From Stenotrophomonas sp. Ste86 (GTDB taxonomy: Bacteria; Pseudomonadota; Gammaproteobacteria; Xanthomonadales; Xanthomonadaceae), in NCBI RefSeq assembly GCF_024519465.1, contig NZ_JALJRW010000009.1, positions 62,001-126,000 of the forward strand: a DNA stretch of 64,000 bases, in the 5' to 3' direction. A program made the translations under genes and the position numbers. Shown here one piece after another: positions 27,435 to 37,404 of the stretch; the stretch's first letter is position 1, and each line of letters starts with the position of its first letter. Below the pieces are notes generated by a model. The model was not told the DNA's origin, did no database searches, and worked only from the letters and a program-made list of their open reading frames with translations.

Positions 27435-28331
27435 TCAGGTCTTCTCGCCAAACGCCTTGGCCAACGCCTTGTAGGCCTTCTTCTGTGCCTCTTCGGTCGG
27501 GGCCGGAGCCACGATCTCCAGCTCGACGATCTGATCGCCGTCCGGATTGCCCGGCAGGCCGCGCCCCCGCAGGCGCAACTTGCGCCCGGCATCGGACTCG
27601 GCCGGCACCTTCAATTCCACCGAGCCGCCCAGCGTGGGCACGCTGATGCTGGTGCCCAGCGCGGCCTGCCACGGCGTCACCTGCAGGGTGTACAGGATGT
27701 TGCGGCCGTCCACCTCGAACTGCGGGTGCTCGGCGTACTCCACTTCCAACAGCAGGTTGCCGCCGCCGGTGCCCTGCCCGGCCAGGCGAATCACCTGGCC
27801 CGGACGGATGCCCTTGGGCACGCGCACATCCAGCTGCCTGCCGTTGACGTTGATGCGCAGGCTGTCGCCCTGGTGGGCCGCTTCCAGCGGCACGGACAGC
27901 TTGGCGCGGGTGTCACGCGTGGGCTGCGGGCCCTGGCTGGCACCGCCGAAGCCGCTGGCGCGGCCGCCACCGCCGCCGCGCTGACGCGCGAACAGGCTTT
28001 CGAAGAAATCGCTGAAGCCACCGCCGCCGGCACCGCCGCCGAACACTTCCTCATAGTCGAAGCCCTGGCCACCACCGTAGTTCGGCGGCGCATGGAACTC
28101 CTCGCCGGGCCGGTAGCCCTGCGCCTTGAGCTGATCGTAGGCGGCGCGCTTCTGCGGGTCGCGCAGCGCTTCATAGGCCTCGTTGACGGCCTTGAACTTG
28201 TCTTCCGCGCCGGCCTCCTTGCTGACGTCGGGATGGTACTTGCGCGCCAACCGGCGGTAGGCGGTCTTGATTTCCGCATCGCCCGCACTCGGTTCCACCC
28301 CGAGCGTGGCGTAGTAATCCTTGAATTCCAT
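27435..28331 (-). CDS. cbpA: Class B J-domain co-chaperone (CbpA/DnaJ-like)
   Basis: The protein has 298 residues. The J domain (about 1-70) holds the essential HPD in RRLARKYHPDVSKEA. A Gly/Phe-rich linker (about 85-135) and two C-terminal substrate-binding beta domains follow, with no zinc-finger (CxxCxGxG) repeats. This is the class B/CbpA layout. It stimulates the Hsp70 ATPase and delivers clients. ATG 28331 has AGGTG upstream. It is divergent from the peroxiredoxin gene. cbpM, often next to cbpA, is not seen. Confidence 0.9.
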   Translation of the reverse strand: MEFKDYYATLGVEPSAGDAEIKTAYRRLARKYHPDVSKEAGAEDKFKAVNEAYEALRDPQKRAAYDQLKAQGYRPGEEFHAPPNYGGGQGFDYEEVFGGGAGGGGFSDFFESLFARQRGGGGGRASGFGGASQGPQPTRDTRAKLSVPLEAAHQGDSLRINVNGRQLDVRVPKGIRPGQVIRLAGQGTGGGNLLLEVEYAEHPQFEVDGRNILYTLQVTPWQAALGTSISVPTLGGSVELKVPAESDAGRKLRLRGRGLPGNPDGDQIVELEIVAPAPTEEAQKKAYKALAKAFGEKT

Positions 28332-28578
28332 CGATACACCTCGAATAAGTTCGGTCGTCCGCGCCGGCGGACACCGTCCCGACAATTCTAGCGGCTGGCG
28401 CCGGCCGTGCCGTGACGCCCCGGCATGATCCTGCGCAATGCGCCCACGCCCCAGGGCGCCCATGCTGGCCCCTGCGCCACCGCGCTGCCGTTGAAATGGG
28501 TCTGCGACGGCGGTTTTCAACGTTTTGACGCCGCCATCCCACCCCGCTCACTACGCTGGACGCGTCCAAGGAGTCCGC

Positions 28579-29061
28579 ATGACCATCCAAGCAGGCGATC
28601 GCATTCCCGAAGTCACCCTCAAGCGTATCCGCGAGGGCATGGAGACCCTCGATACCCATGCCCTGTTCGACGGCCGCCGCGCGGTGCTGTTCGGGGTACC
28701 CGGCGCGTTCACCCCCACCTGTTCGGCCCGGCATCTGCCCGGCTACGTCGAGCACTTCGCCGATTTCCGCCATCGTGGTATCGACGTGTTCTGCATGGCG
28801 GTCAACGATCCATTCGTGATGAAGGCGTGGGCCGAGAGCCAACACGTGCCCGATGGCCTGCAGATGCTGTCCGACGGCAATGGCGAATTCACCCGCGCGC
28901 TCGGCCTGGAGATGGATGCCAGCAGCTCCGGGATGGGCCTGCGCTCGCGTCGCTTCGCGCTGTATGTCGAGGACGGCGTCGTGCGCCAGACCTTCGTCGA
29001 GGAACCCGGCCAGTTCGAGGTGTCCTCGGCAACTCACGTGCTGGCGCATCTGCCCAGCTGA
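28579..29061 (+). CDS. Peroxiredoxin, Prx5 type
   Basis: This 160-residue thiol peroxidase has the motif PGAFTPTCSARHLPGY, in which the Cys is the peroxidatic residue and the preceding Pro and Thr complete the P-x3-T-x2-C active site. The RSRRFALYVEDGVV strand is typical of the AhpE/Prx5 branch. No C-terminal glutaredoxin fusion is present, so it uses an external thiol reductant. ATG 28579 has AGGAG at good spacing. The ferritin-like gene follows after 29 bases, which suggests an oxidative/iron stress operon. Confidence 0.93.
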   Translation: MTIQAGDRIPEVTLKRIREGMETLDTHALFDGRRAVLFGVPGAFTPTCSARHLPGYVEHFADFRHRGIDVFCMAVNDPFVMKAWAESQHVPDGLQMLSDGNGEFTRALGLEMDASSSGMGLRSRRFALYVEDGVVRQTFVEEPGQFEVSSATHVLAHLPS

Positions 29062-29090
29062 ATCCACGCAACAAAGGAAACCGGCCAGCC

Positions 29091-29690
29091 ATGTCAAAGC
29101 CAGCCAAGCAGAACCCCACCCCCGCCGCCGCCGCCCAACGCGCCGATGCCTCGCGCCCGCCGGGCATCAGCGATACCGCCACGCTGCGCGCCAAGGCACG
29201 CAAGGACATCGAAGACGGCGCCATCACCGACAGCTACAGCGCTGACCGCAAGGCGGTGATCAAGCTGCTCAACGACGCGCTCGCCACCGAGTACGTATGC
29301 GTGCTGCGCTACTACCGCCATTACTTCATGGCCAAGGGCATGCTCGCTGATTCGATCAAGGCCGAGTTCCTCGAACACGCCCAGCAGGAACAGGCGCACG
29401 CCGGCAAGCTGGCCGAACGCATCGTGCAACTGGGCGGCGAGCCCGACCTCAACCCGGACACGCTGACCAGGCGTTCGCACGCCGAGTACAAGGAAGGCAA
29501 GAACCTGCGCGACATGGTCCGCGAGAACCTGATCGCCGAGCGCATCGCCATCGACAGCTATCGCGAAATGATCAATTTCGTCGGCGACAAGGACACCACC
29601 ACCAAGCGCATCCTTGAAGAAATTCTTGCCCAGGAAGAAGAACACGCCGACGAGTTCGCCGACCTGCTGGATGGCTGGATCGGGGAATAA
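29091..29690 (+). CDS. Ferritin-like (bacterioferritin-type) diiron protein
   Basis: The gene encodes 199 residues. A low-complexity N-terminal arm (MSKPAKQNPTPAAAAQRADA) precedes a four-helix ferritin-like domain. Putative iron ligands are Glu in ATEYVCVLRYYRH, the ExxH of EFLEHAQQEQAHAGKL, and Glu/His of LIAERIAIDSYR and AQEEEHADEF. It is longer than bacterioferritin (~158) because of the arm. It lacks an obvious haem-ligand Met at the usual place, so a Dps- or Bfr-like storage or detoxification role is inferred. It lies in an operon with the upstream peroxiredoxin, followed by a REP array. Confidence 0.85.
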   Translation: MSKPAKQNPTPAAAAQRADASRPPGISDTATLRAKARKDIEDGAITDSYSADRKAVIKLLNDALATEYVCVLRYYRHYFMAKGMLADSIKAEFLEHAQQEQAHAGKLAERIVQLGGEPDLNPDTLTRRSHAEYKEGKNLRDMVRENLIAERIAIDSYREMINFVGDKDTTTKRILEEILAQEEEHADEFADLLDGWIGE

Positions 29691-29723
29691 CACCGCCTGT
29701 ACAACCCCGGGCATCAAGGAACG

Positions 29724-29914
29724 GTAGTGCCGGCCGCTGGCCGGCTCCGCAGCCCACCCAGATCGCGAGTAATGCCGGCCGCTGGCCGGCTCGCAGCCCC
29801 CTAAGATCACGAGTAGTGCCGGCAGCTGGCCGGCTCGCAGCCCCCCCAAATCGCGCGTAGTGCCGGCCGCTGGCCGGCTCCGCAGTGCGACGCGCCGGCC
29901 AACGGCCGGCACGA
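29724..29914. repeat. Tandem array of SMAG REP elements, ~44-bp period
   Basis: GTA(G/A)TGCCGGC(C/A)GCTGGCCG recurs at 29724, 29769, 29813 and 29857 (spacing 45, 44, 44), with similar spacers (GCAGCCC...ATCGCGCGTAG). An inverted partner lies at 29891-29914. It fills the 250-base gap between the ferritin-like gene and pbpC, where both genes end convergently. No gene is present. Confidence 0.9.
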
Positions 29915-29940
29915 CCGCCCCGCGTCCAGCAGCACGCGCA

Positions 29941-32316
29941 TCACCGCAGTATCCGGAAGCGCACCTGCGTCCAGGCACCATCGGACGCCAGCGCGGTGAG
30001 GGTATGCTCGCCCACTTCGTCGAAATCGCGCTGGAACAGGCGCGCGCCCTCGGTGCGTGCGATCCAGCGCCCATCGAGCAGCCAGTCCACGCTGTTGTCA
30101 TTGCCCAGCGCACGCAGCTGGAGGCGCACGCCGTGTTCGGCGTTTGGCGCGCGCGCCAGCGTGGCGCGGTCGTTGAGGCCTTCGATATGCAGGCTGCCGC
30201 CACTCTCGCGGCCATCCTCGCTGCAGTCCGGCGACAGCGCCGGCAGCTGCGCCGCGCGCCGTTGCGCCAACGGCAGCCACGGCGACAGCAACGCCGGCCA
30301 GCGGGCGATCTCGCGCGTTTCGGTCTCATGCGGCAGCCGGCAGTCCGGGGACACCCGCAGCCCGCTGCGCGCATCCACACTGAAGCGCTGGCGCCCCGGC
30401 TGCCACAGGCGCGCGTCGCGTTCGGCGAAGGTCGGTGGCACCACCCCATCAAGCACGAAGGCATCCAGGCGACGCTGGCACAACGCGTCTTCGGTGCGTT
30501 CGGCGAGTTCACCGGTCGGCCAGCAGATCGCTTCACGGGTCACGTTCGGTGGCATCGGGGCGCCACTCGCGTCCCCGGCCTGGCGCGGCAGGCTGTCCAC
30601 CACTTCAAACATCAGCGGCAACGCGGTGACCGCACCGTACTGGCCCGGCAGCGGCGTGCCATCCGGCCGCCCCACCCACACCCCCACGGTGTAGTGACGG
30701 GTGCTGCCGATGGCCCACGCGTCGCGGTAACCGTAACTGGTGCCGGTCTTCCAGGCCACCCGTGGGCGCCCGGTGACATCGAAGGTGCCGCTGCCATACC
30801 CCGGGCGCGGATTGGACTCGAGCACCTCGCGGGTGATCCACGCCGCACCGGGCGACATCAGGCGGCGTTCGATCACTGGATCGTCGGCGGTATAGCGCAC
30901 CCGTCCGGCGATGCCGTGGCGGTTGAATGCGGCGAACGCGCCGACCAGATCCTCCAGCCGCGCGCCGGTACCGCCCAGGATCAGCGACAGGTTCGGCGCG
31001 CTGCCATGCGGGAAGCGCAGGTTGATGCCGGCGTGCGACAGCCGCGCGGCAAACCTTGCCGAGCCGACCCGGTCGAGCAGATCAACCGCCGGAACATTGA
31101 GCGACAGCCGCAGCGCCGTGGCCGAACTCACCGGCCCGTTGAAGGCCGAATCGAAGTTGCCGGGGCGGTAACCGCCGAACGCCTGCGGGGCGTCCACCAT
31201 CAGGCTTTCCGAATGGATCAGCCCGTCATCCAGCGCCATGCCATACAGGAAGGGTTTGAGCGTGGAGCCCGGCGAGCGCCAGGCCTGCACCATGTCCACG
31301 TGGCCCAGCCGCTGCTTGTCGCCGAAGGCCACCGACCCCACGTACGCGCGTGCCTCCAGCGTGCGGTTGTCGATCACCAGCAACGCGGCGGACGTGCGTT
31401 CGGGCAGCTGCGAGAAGTACGAGGACACGCGCTCTTCCAGCGTGCGCTGCAGGCCGATGTCCAGCGTGCTTTCGATGCGCGCCGCGCGCGGCTGTGCCGA
31501 GCGCAGCCGCTGCGCCAGCAATGCGGCGTGCAGCGGCGGCTGTAGCGCGCGGGTGACCACCGGCTCGATGCGCGCATCGTCCACCTCCTCGCGGCTCCAC
31601 ACGCCCAGCGCGACCATGCGCTCGAGCACCTTGTCGCGGGCGCGTCGCGCGGCCTCGGGGTGCCGGTCCGGGCGCAACCGGCTGGGCGCCTGCGGCAGCA
31701 CCGCCAACAACGCCGCCTCGGCCTGCGACAACCGCGCCGCCGGTTTGCCCAGATAGGCCCAGCTGGCGGCCTCGACCCCTTCGATGGTGCCCCCGTAGGG
31801 CGCCCGTTCCAGGTACAGCGCCAGGATCTGCGCCTTGCTCAGGTGCACTTCCAGCTGCACCGCGCGCAGCATCTGCTTGGCCTTGCCCCACGGCGTGCGC
31901 GAATGCGGATCGAGGATGCGCGCGACCTGCATGGTCAGCGTGGAGCCACCGGACACGATCCGCCCCTGCAGCAGCCACTGCTTGCCGGCGCGCAGCAGCC
32001 CCCACGGGTTGATGCCCGGGTGGCGCCAGAACCAGCGGTCCTCATAGTTGAGCAGGGCCTGCAGATACAACGGCGAGACGCTGTCGGCCGAGGCCGGATA
32101 GCGCCAGACGCCGTCGGCATCGGCGAACGCGCGCAGCGGCGTGCCGTCGCGGGCCACCACCAGCGTGCTGGTGTCGCGCGCTTTCGGCAGGGGCGGCGGG
32201 AAGGCCAGGTCCAGCACCAGCACCAGCGCCAGCAGCAACGCGGTGCCCCAGCGCAACGCCGGCCACAGCCAGTGCCGCGCCGTGGTGGTCAGACGCCTGG
32301 AAAGGATGGGTTTCAT
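29941..32316 (-). CDS. pbpC: Penicillin-binding protein 1C (bifunctional class A)
   Basis: This 791-residue protein has an N-terminal membrane anchor (about 20-40). A GT51 transglycosylase domain follows, with EDRWFWRHPGINPWG and SGGSTLTMQVARILDP. A transpeptidase domain follows with S-x-x-K (SPGSTLKP), S-x-N (SLNVPAVDL) and K-T-G (WKTGTSYGYRDAW). A ~120-residue C-terminal beta domain is specific to PBP1C. It builds and cross-links peptidoglycan in the periplasm. The alpha-2-macroglobulin gene lies 55 bases upstream, the familiar pbpC-yfhM pairing. A defence or wall-repair role fits this pairing. Confidence 0.97.
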   Translation of the reverse strand: MKPILSRRLTTTARHWLWPALRWGTALLLALVLVLDLAFPPPLPKARDTSTLVVARDGTPLRAFADADGVWRYPASADSVSPLYLQALLNYEDRWFWRHPGINPWGLLRAGKQWLLQGRIVSGGSTLTMQVARILDPHSRTPWGKAKQMLRAVQLEVHLSKAQILALYLERAPYGGTIEGVEAASWAYLGKPAARLSQAEAALLAVLPQAPSRLRPDRHPEAARRARDKVLERMVALGVWSREEVDDARIEPVVTRALQPPLHAALLAQRLRSAQPRAARIESTLDIGLQRTLEERVSSYFSQLPERTSAALLVIDNRTLEARAYVGSVAFGDKQRLGHVDMVQAWRSPGSTLKPFLYGMALDDGLIHSESLMVDAPQAFGGYRPGNFDSAFNGPVSSATALRLSLNVPAVDLLDRVGSARFAARLSHAGINLRFPHGSAPNLSLILGGTGARLEDLVGAFAAFNRHGIAGRVRYTADDPVIERRLMSPGAAWITREVLESNPRPGYGSGTFDVTGRPRVAWKTGTSYGYRDAWAIGSTRHYTVGVWVGRPDGTPLPGQYGAVTALPLMFEVVDSLPRQAGDASGAPMPPNVTREAICWPTGELAERTEDALCQRRLDAFVLDGVVPPTFAERDARLWQPGRQRFSVDARSGLRVSPDCRLPHETETREIARWPALLSPWLPLAQRRAAQLPALSPDCSEDGRESGGSLHIEGLNDRATLARAPNAEHGVRLQLRALGNDNSVDWLLDGRWIARTEGARLFQRDFDEVGEHTLTALASDGAWTQVRFRILR

Positions 32317-32371
32317 CGGTTGGACGACAGGACTACGCGGGCCATCGCCTCAGCGATGGCCCGCACCCGGC

Positions 32372-35300
32372 TCAGGGCTGGACCACGGTCATCGTGGTCG
32401 GGTTGCTGCGGCCCACGCCACGCAGGTCGGGACGGTACATGTCCTCCACCAGCGGCGGCGGCACCGTGTAGGTGCCCGGGGTGACCGCGCGTACCAGGTA
32501 GAACACCTTGGCGGTGCTGCCCTTGGACAGCTTCAGCGCGGCCACGTAGCGGTCGTCGCGGAACTCCTCGTGGCGCAGCGTGGCCGCATCGCCGCGGTCG
32601 TTGACGTTGAGCCCGTCCACCACCACGTCGGCCCACTGCTTGGCATCGCCCAGGTTGAAGTTTTCGATCTCCAGGCCGGCCGGCAGCAGGTCGGTCAGCA
32701 GCGCATCGGGCATGTCCAGGTTCGGGGTGATGCTGACCCGCACGATCAGCGCCTCGCCTTCCTTCAGCGCACGTGGCGTCCACGGCCTGCCATCGGTGGT
32801 GTACCAGGTGCGCTCCACGCCAAGGCTGCGGCTGTCCGGCTCCGGCGCGGTACGCGGGATGCCGGCCACTTCCAGGCTGGCGAACATCGGCGGTTCGCCC
32901 TGCGGGGTGAAACGCACGCCCTTGGCCAGTGCGGCGTAGTCGAAACTGCGGCCGAACATGCGCCGCGCGGCGATCGCTTCCACCTGACCGCCCACGGCCA
33001 GCTCGCCGGACACCAGCTTCTTCTGGTTGGCCGCCAACGCCTTGCCCAGGCGCGCGATGGCGACCTGCTCCTGCGTGCTCAGCCACATCCAGCCACTGTT
33101 GCGCCGCGCATCCAGCGCACGGCCAAGATCGACCGCACGCGCGTCATAGGCCGGCTTGGACAGCTTGCGCTCGTGCAGCAGCGCGATCATCAAGGCGTCA
33201 TCGCGCACCTCGCTGCCGTAGTCGCCGAAGTACTGCGGACGCTCGCTGCCAGGCTTGGCAAAGCCGGCGGCGATGGCCGCATCACCACGCTTGTGGTCGC
33301 CCTGCAGCGACAGCGCGATGCCCAGGTGCACCAGCGGCAGCCCGGTCAGCGCCTTGCTGCGCTCGTTGTCGTACAGCGCGCGCAGCGTGCCCAGCGGCGC
33401 GCGGTTGACCCGTGCCAGCACGTAGCCGGAATAAGCCTGGTTGGCGAACTTGAGGTTCTCGCGCCGGTCTTCGCCGTAGAACTGGTTGCCGCCGGACAGC
33501 AGGTCTTCGCTCAGGCGGTTGAGCGCCTTCTGCAGCACGTTGTCGGGCACCGCGAAACCGGCGTCCTTGGCGTCGAGGAGGAACTCGGCGATGTACGGGG
33601 TCAGCCACGGATTGACGTAGCCGTCGTCGCCCCACATCGAGAAGTTGCCGTTGGCCACCTGCATCGAGGCCAGCCGGCCGAACGCGCCTTCCATGCGTTC
33701 GCGCCGGGCCTTGGCATCCAGTCCGTCGGCACCGAGCATCGCCGAGGTCGCCTCGTCCAGCATCAGCGCGGCATAGCCCTTGCTGGTGGTCTGCTCGGCA
33801 CAACCGTAGGGGTACTTCAACGCGCCGTTGAGCGCGCTGGCGAAGGGAATCGGCGGCAGCGCGCTGACCAGCATGCGCGCGGTCACCGAGTCGTCCATCA
33901 GGCCATCGGCCAGGCCGGTGCCCATCTCCACCGCCGCCAGTGGATCCAGCGTGCGGGTCTGCGCGCGCAGCACCTGCGGCCAGGCCGCACGCACCGGCAG
34001 GTCATAGCGGCGGTCCACCTTGAAGCCGTTGCCGTCCACCCGCACCCGCACCTTGGCCACGGTGTAGCCCTCGCGCGCGGTCAGCGGGAAGCTCAGCGTG
34101 GTCTTGGCATCGGCCTTGAGCTGCAGCGTGCGGCTGGGTTCGCCCAGGGTGAGCGGACCGATGCCATCGACCTGTACCTTGAACTCGCCCGGCTTGCCGG
34201 TGAAGTTCTGCACGTCCAGGGTGACCGTGCTGCGATCGCCCGGCGCCATCACCCGCGGCATGCTGGCTTCGGCCAGGATCGGCGCGCGCACGATGGTCTC
34301 CATGTCGCGCTTGCCGTACTGATCATCGGAATACACCAGCGCGGAGATGCGCAGCGTGCCGTTGAAGTCCGGCACCTTCAGCGCAATCCGCGCGATGCCC
34401 TTGGCATCGAGCTTCACCGGGCCGGAGAACAGGTCCACGGTCTGCACCCGCGCGGTCGGACGCTTGGCCTGCGGCATCGCCGCCAGCGCCATGTCGCCAC
34501 CGAACTTGAGCTTGCCGCTGCTGCCGTCGAAGCTTTCGATCACCCGGCTGTAGATGTCGTAGGCATCCACGCCCAGCCGTCGCTGCGCGAAGAAGTGGCC
34601 GGCCGCATCGGGCACCGGGAAGCGGGTGATGTTGAGGATGCCCACGTCCACCGCCGAGACGGTCACATGCGCGACCTTGCCCGCCAGCTGCGGCGCACTC
34701 ACCGCCACCGGCAGGGTCTGCTCGGGGCGCATCTGCTTGGGTGCGGACAAGCCGACCGCGATCTGCCGCGCCTTGCGGTCCATCGGCACGTGCACCACGC
34801 CGACCGCGCGGGCCGGGGTGATCTTGCTCGGCGCGCTGCCACCGCGGAACACCAACGCGGTGATGTAGACATCGTGGCGTTCCCACTCGGCGGTGACCGG
34901 GATGTCGAAGGTGCTGCCCGGCTTGGCGTCGATCTCCTGCACGTACAGCATCTTGTCGCTTTCCACCATCAGGATCCCCTTGCCGGCATGCGGCGGGGTG
35001 ACGGTGACGCGGACCTTGTCGCCGGCCTTGTAGCCGGTCTTGTCCAGGCCCAGCTTGACCTTGTCCGGACGCGCATCCAGGCCGCGGTTGTCATCGTTCC
35101 AGCTCCAGCCGGCGCGGAACGGATAGCGGCTGGTCAACCCGGTGCCCGGGTCGAACACGTCCAGGCGGTACTCGCCCCATTCCACCGGGAAATCGATCGC
35201 GGCGGCCGCACTGCCGGCATCGACGGTGCGGGTCTCCTTGTTCTCGAAGCGGCGGGTGAAATCGTAGTCCCAGCGGTTGTCGTTGAAGGTCCAGTGGTAA

Positions 35301-37291
35301 TCGCGCAGCTCGCGCACCAGCGTGACTTTGAGGCCCTTGGCCGGCTGCGGCTTGCCGGCCGCGTCCACCCGCATCAGTTCGAAGCGGGCATTGCTGTTGG
35401 CATCGGCACCGTCATCGGGGTTGAACAGCGGGCGCACGCCCACCAGTGCCGGCGCCGGCCACATCACCCGCTTGAGGGTGCGGGTGACGGTGCGTCCACC
35501 GGTCTCGTACACGCTGCCGGACACCACCACCGCGATCGGCGCGGTCGGCTTGACCTCGTCGGGCAGGGCCACGTCCTGGCGCAGCTTGCCGTCGGCGGGG
35601 AATTCGGTGTCGATGATGTCGCGCGCTTCGCGCGGCAGTTCCATCGTGGGGTCGCCGAAGAAATAGCCCGGCAGCGCTTCCACCGGCGACTGCTCTGCGG
35701 CCACGGCCAGGCGCGCGGTGAAGCGGTTGCCGTCGGCCGGCGCGCCATACAGGTAGGCCGCATCGGCCATCAGCTTGAGCGGTTCACCCGGCTTGAGGGT
35801 CTTCTGCGCGCTGTCCAGATCCAGCTTCATACGCTCGGGCAGGAACTCCTCGATGCGCAGGGTCATGCCCTGGATGGCTTCCTTGCTGGCCGGATTGGTG
35901 CGGAATTCCACCTGCCAGCGGCCGGTCGGCGCTTCGGCCGGGATCAGCTGTTCGAAGCTCAGGTAGCCTTGGTCGCCCGGTTGCAGGCGGGTCTCGCGGA
36001 AGGTCTTGCCGTCGGGCTGTTTCAGCCGCAGGAACACCGGCTGCGGCTTGACCGGCTTGCCGTCGTTGTCGCGCAGCAGGGCGGAAATGCGGACGGTCTC
36101 GCCCGGGCGGTACAGGTCACGCCCGGACCAGGCAAACACGTCGAACCAGGCGTTGTCGCGACCGGCCACGGCAAACTCGCTCAGGTCCAGCGCCGGCTGG
36201 TTGAACGGCAGCATCGAGGTATCCGCGCCGCTGCTGGCGATCAGCACGTGGCTGGCATCCAGGGTGTAGTTGAGCAGCGCATTGCCGTTGCCATCGGTGC
36301 TGCCCTTGAGCACCACCTCGCCCTTGCCATCCAGGATGCGCAGGTCGATCTTCTTCAGCGCCGCGCCACTCTGCAGCGAGGCGGTGTGTACGAACAGCTT
36401 GTCCTTGTAGGCGCGGGTGTGCAGGCCGATGTCGCTGACGGTGAAGAAGGCGGTGTCGAACTCGCTGTCGAACGAGCCGCTGCGCTTCATCACTGCAAAG
36501 TACAGGCCCGGCGCCTGCAACTCCTTGATGTCCTGGGTAGGCAGGTAGGTCAGCACGCGCTCGTTCTGCTTGCCACCGAGCACGAAGCGGTTGACGTACA
36601 CCGGCTCGGCGAGCTTGGACATCGGGGTCTTTTCACCGTACTCGCTGTCCAGTTCCCAGCTGCCGCGACGCCCGCCGCGCTGGTACTGGCTGAAGAAGCT
36701 GGGCAGCTCCTTCTCGCGCACGCGCAGGAACTCCACGTCCACTTCCTGCACGTTCACCGACACCACCGGCAGGCCGCGGCTGTCCCTGGCCGGCAGCACG
36801 CTGCCCTGCGAGGCAAAGCCGGCAGCCGGCTTGAGCTCCCCGCTGAACACCTTCTGGCGCAGTTCCTTGCCGATCCGGCTGCCGTCGGCGGCGAGCAGGT
36901 CGGCCGACACGATCAGGTTGTATTCCTTGGCCGCTTCCACGAACGGGTAGCGCAGCGTCAGGCCGTCATCGGAGAGCGTCCAACTGCTGTCCTCGGTGCC
37001 CACCTTTTCGGCGAACCGGACCAGTTTGTCGAAGTCCTGGGTGCCCACCAGCGGCCGCGAGAACTCCAGCGCCAGCGAGACGCCGTCGCCCTTCTGGTCG
37101 GGATAGGCCCGCACCAGGGTGAACTCGCTGATCTTGTCGGCCTTGGCCGTGATCGGCGCGCCGGACGGTGTCGGCAGCTGGCCGCTGTCGTTGCGCTTGC
37201 AGCCCCCGATACCGATGGCCAGGCCGGCGACCAGCGCCAGCCCCGCGATTCCCTTCCAGCTCCACTGCCCGATCCGACTGCGGCTAGCCAT
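32372..37291 (-). CDS. yfhM: Bacterial alpha-2-macroglobulin, thioester-containing lipoprotein
   Basis: The gene encodes 1639 residues, full family length. A lipoprotein signal (about 1-31, GLALVAGLAIGIGGCKR) anchors it in the periplasm. MG domains and a bait region follow, with the thioester C1164-A-E-Q1167 in YPYGCAEQTTSKGY, which traps proteases covalently. The alpha-helical thioester domain and C-terminal receptor-like domain continue to the end. ATG 37291 was chosen because it starts the lipid signal. It forms a unit with pbpC downstream. Known relatives protect against host or competitor proteases during wall damage. Confidence 0.96.
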   Translation of the reverse strand: MASRSRIGQWSWKGIAGLALVAGLAIGIGGCKRNDSGQLPTPSGAPITAKADKISEFTLVRAYPDQKGDGVSLALEFSRPLVGTQDFDKLVRFAEKVGTEDSSWTLSDDGLTLRYPFVEAAKEYNLIVSADLLAADGSRIGKELRQKVFSGELKPAAGFASQGSVLPARDSRGLPVVSVNVQEVDVEFLRVREKELPSFFSQYQRGGRRGSWELDSEYGEKTPMSKLAEPVYVNRFVLGGKQNERVLTYLPTQDIKELQAPGLYFAVMKRSGSFDSEFDTAFFTVSDIGLHTRAYKDKLFVHTASLQSGAALKKIDLRILDGKGEVVLKGSTDGNGNALLNYTLDASHVLIASSGADTSMLPFNQPALDLSEFAVAGRDNAWFDVFAWSGRDLYRPGETVRISALLRDNDGKPVKPQPVFLRLKQPDGKTFRETRLQPGDQGYLSFEQLIPAEAPTGRWQVEFRTNPASKEAIQGMTLRIEEFLPERMKLDLDSAQKTLKPGEPLKLMADAAYLYGAPADGNRFTARLAVAAEQSPVEALPGYFFGDPTMELPREARDIIDTEFPADGKLRQDVALPDEVKPTAPIAVVVSGSVYETGGRTVTRTLKRVMWPAPALVGVRPLFNPDDGADANSNARFELMRVDAAGKPQPAKGLKVTLVRELRDYHWTFNDNRWDYDFTRRFENKETRTVDAGSAAAAIDFPVEWGEYRLDVFDPGTGLTSRYPFRAGWSWNDDNRGLDARPDKVKLGLDKTGYKAGDKVRVTVTPPHAGKGILMVESDKMLYVQEIDAKPGSTFDIPVTAEWERHDVYITALVFRGGSAPSKITPARAVGVVHVPMDRKARQIAVGLSAPKQMRPEQTLPVAVSAPQLAGKVAHVTVSAVDVGILNITRFPVPDAAGHFFAQRRLGVDAYDIYSRVIESFDGSSGKLKFGGDMALAAMPQAKRPTARVQTVDLFSGPVKLDAKGIARIALKVPDFNGTLRISALVYSDDQYGKRDMETIVRAPILAEASMPRVMAPGDRSTVTLDVQNFTGKPGEFKVQVDGIGPLTLGEPSRTLQLKADAKTTLSFPLTAREGYTVAKVRVRVDGNGFKVDRRYDLPVRAAWPQVLRAQTRTLDPLAAVEMGTGLADGLMDDSVTARMLVSALPPIPFASALNGALKYPYGCAEQTTSKGYAALMLDEATSAMLGADGLDAKARRERMEGAFGRLASMQVANGNFSMWGDDGYVNPWLTPYIAEFLLDAKDAGFAVPDNVLQKALNRLSEDLLSGGNQFYGEDRRENLKFANQAYSGYVLARVNRAPLGTLRALYDNERSKALTGLPLVHLGIALSLQGDHKRGDAAIAAGFAKPGSERPQYFGDYGSEVRDDALMIALLHERKLSKPAYDARAVDLGRALDARRNSGWMWLSTQEQVAIARLGKALAANQKKLVSGELAVGGQVEAIAARRMFGRSFDYAALAKGVRFTPQGEPPMFASLEVAGIPRTAPEPDSRSLGVERTWYTTDGRPWTPRALKEGEALIVRVSITPNLDMPDALLTDLLPAGLEIENFNLGDAKQWADVVVDGLNVNDRGDAATLRHEEFRDDRYVAALKLSKGSTAKVFYLVRAVTPGTYTVPPPLVEDMYRPDLRGVGRSNPTTMTVVQP

Positions 37292-37404
37292 GACGTCGCT
37301 CCTTGAACAAGGCGGCCAGTATAAGGGCCGGCCCACCCCGAACGGCGGCGGCGCCCTTACCCGCGCGACGACAATCCCGACGCGCAACGACAATCCCGAC
37401 GCGC

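Noticed and set aside
29724-29914. CRISPR or tRNA cluster
   Set aside because: The palindromes are GTAG-headed SMAG REP units with nearly the same spacers.
32141-37306. 1721-codon plus-strand frame opposite the alpha-2-macroglobulin gene
   Set aside because: His/Gln/Arg-rich composition without domains, exactly antisense to a recognised gene.
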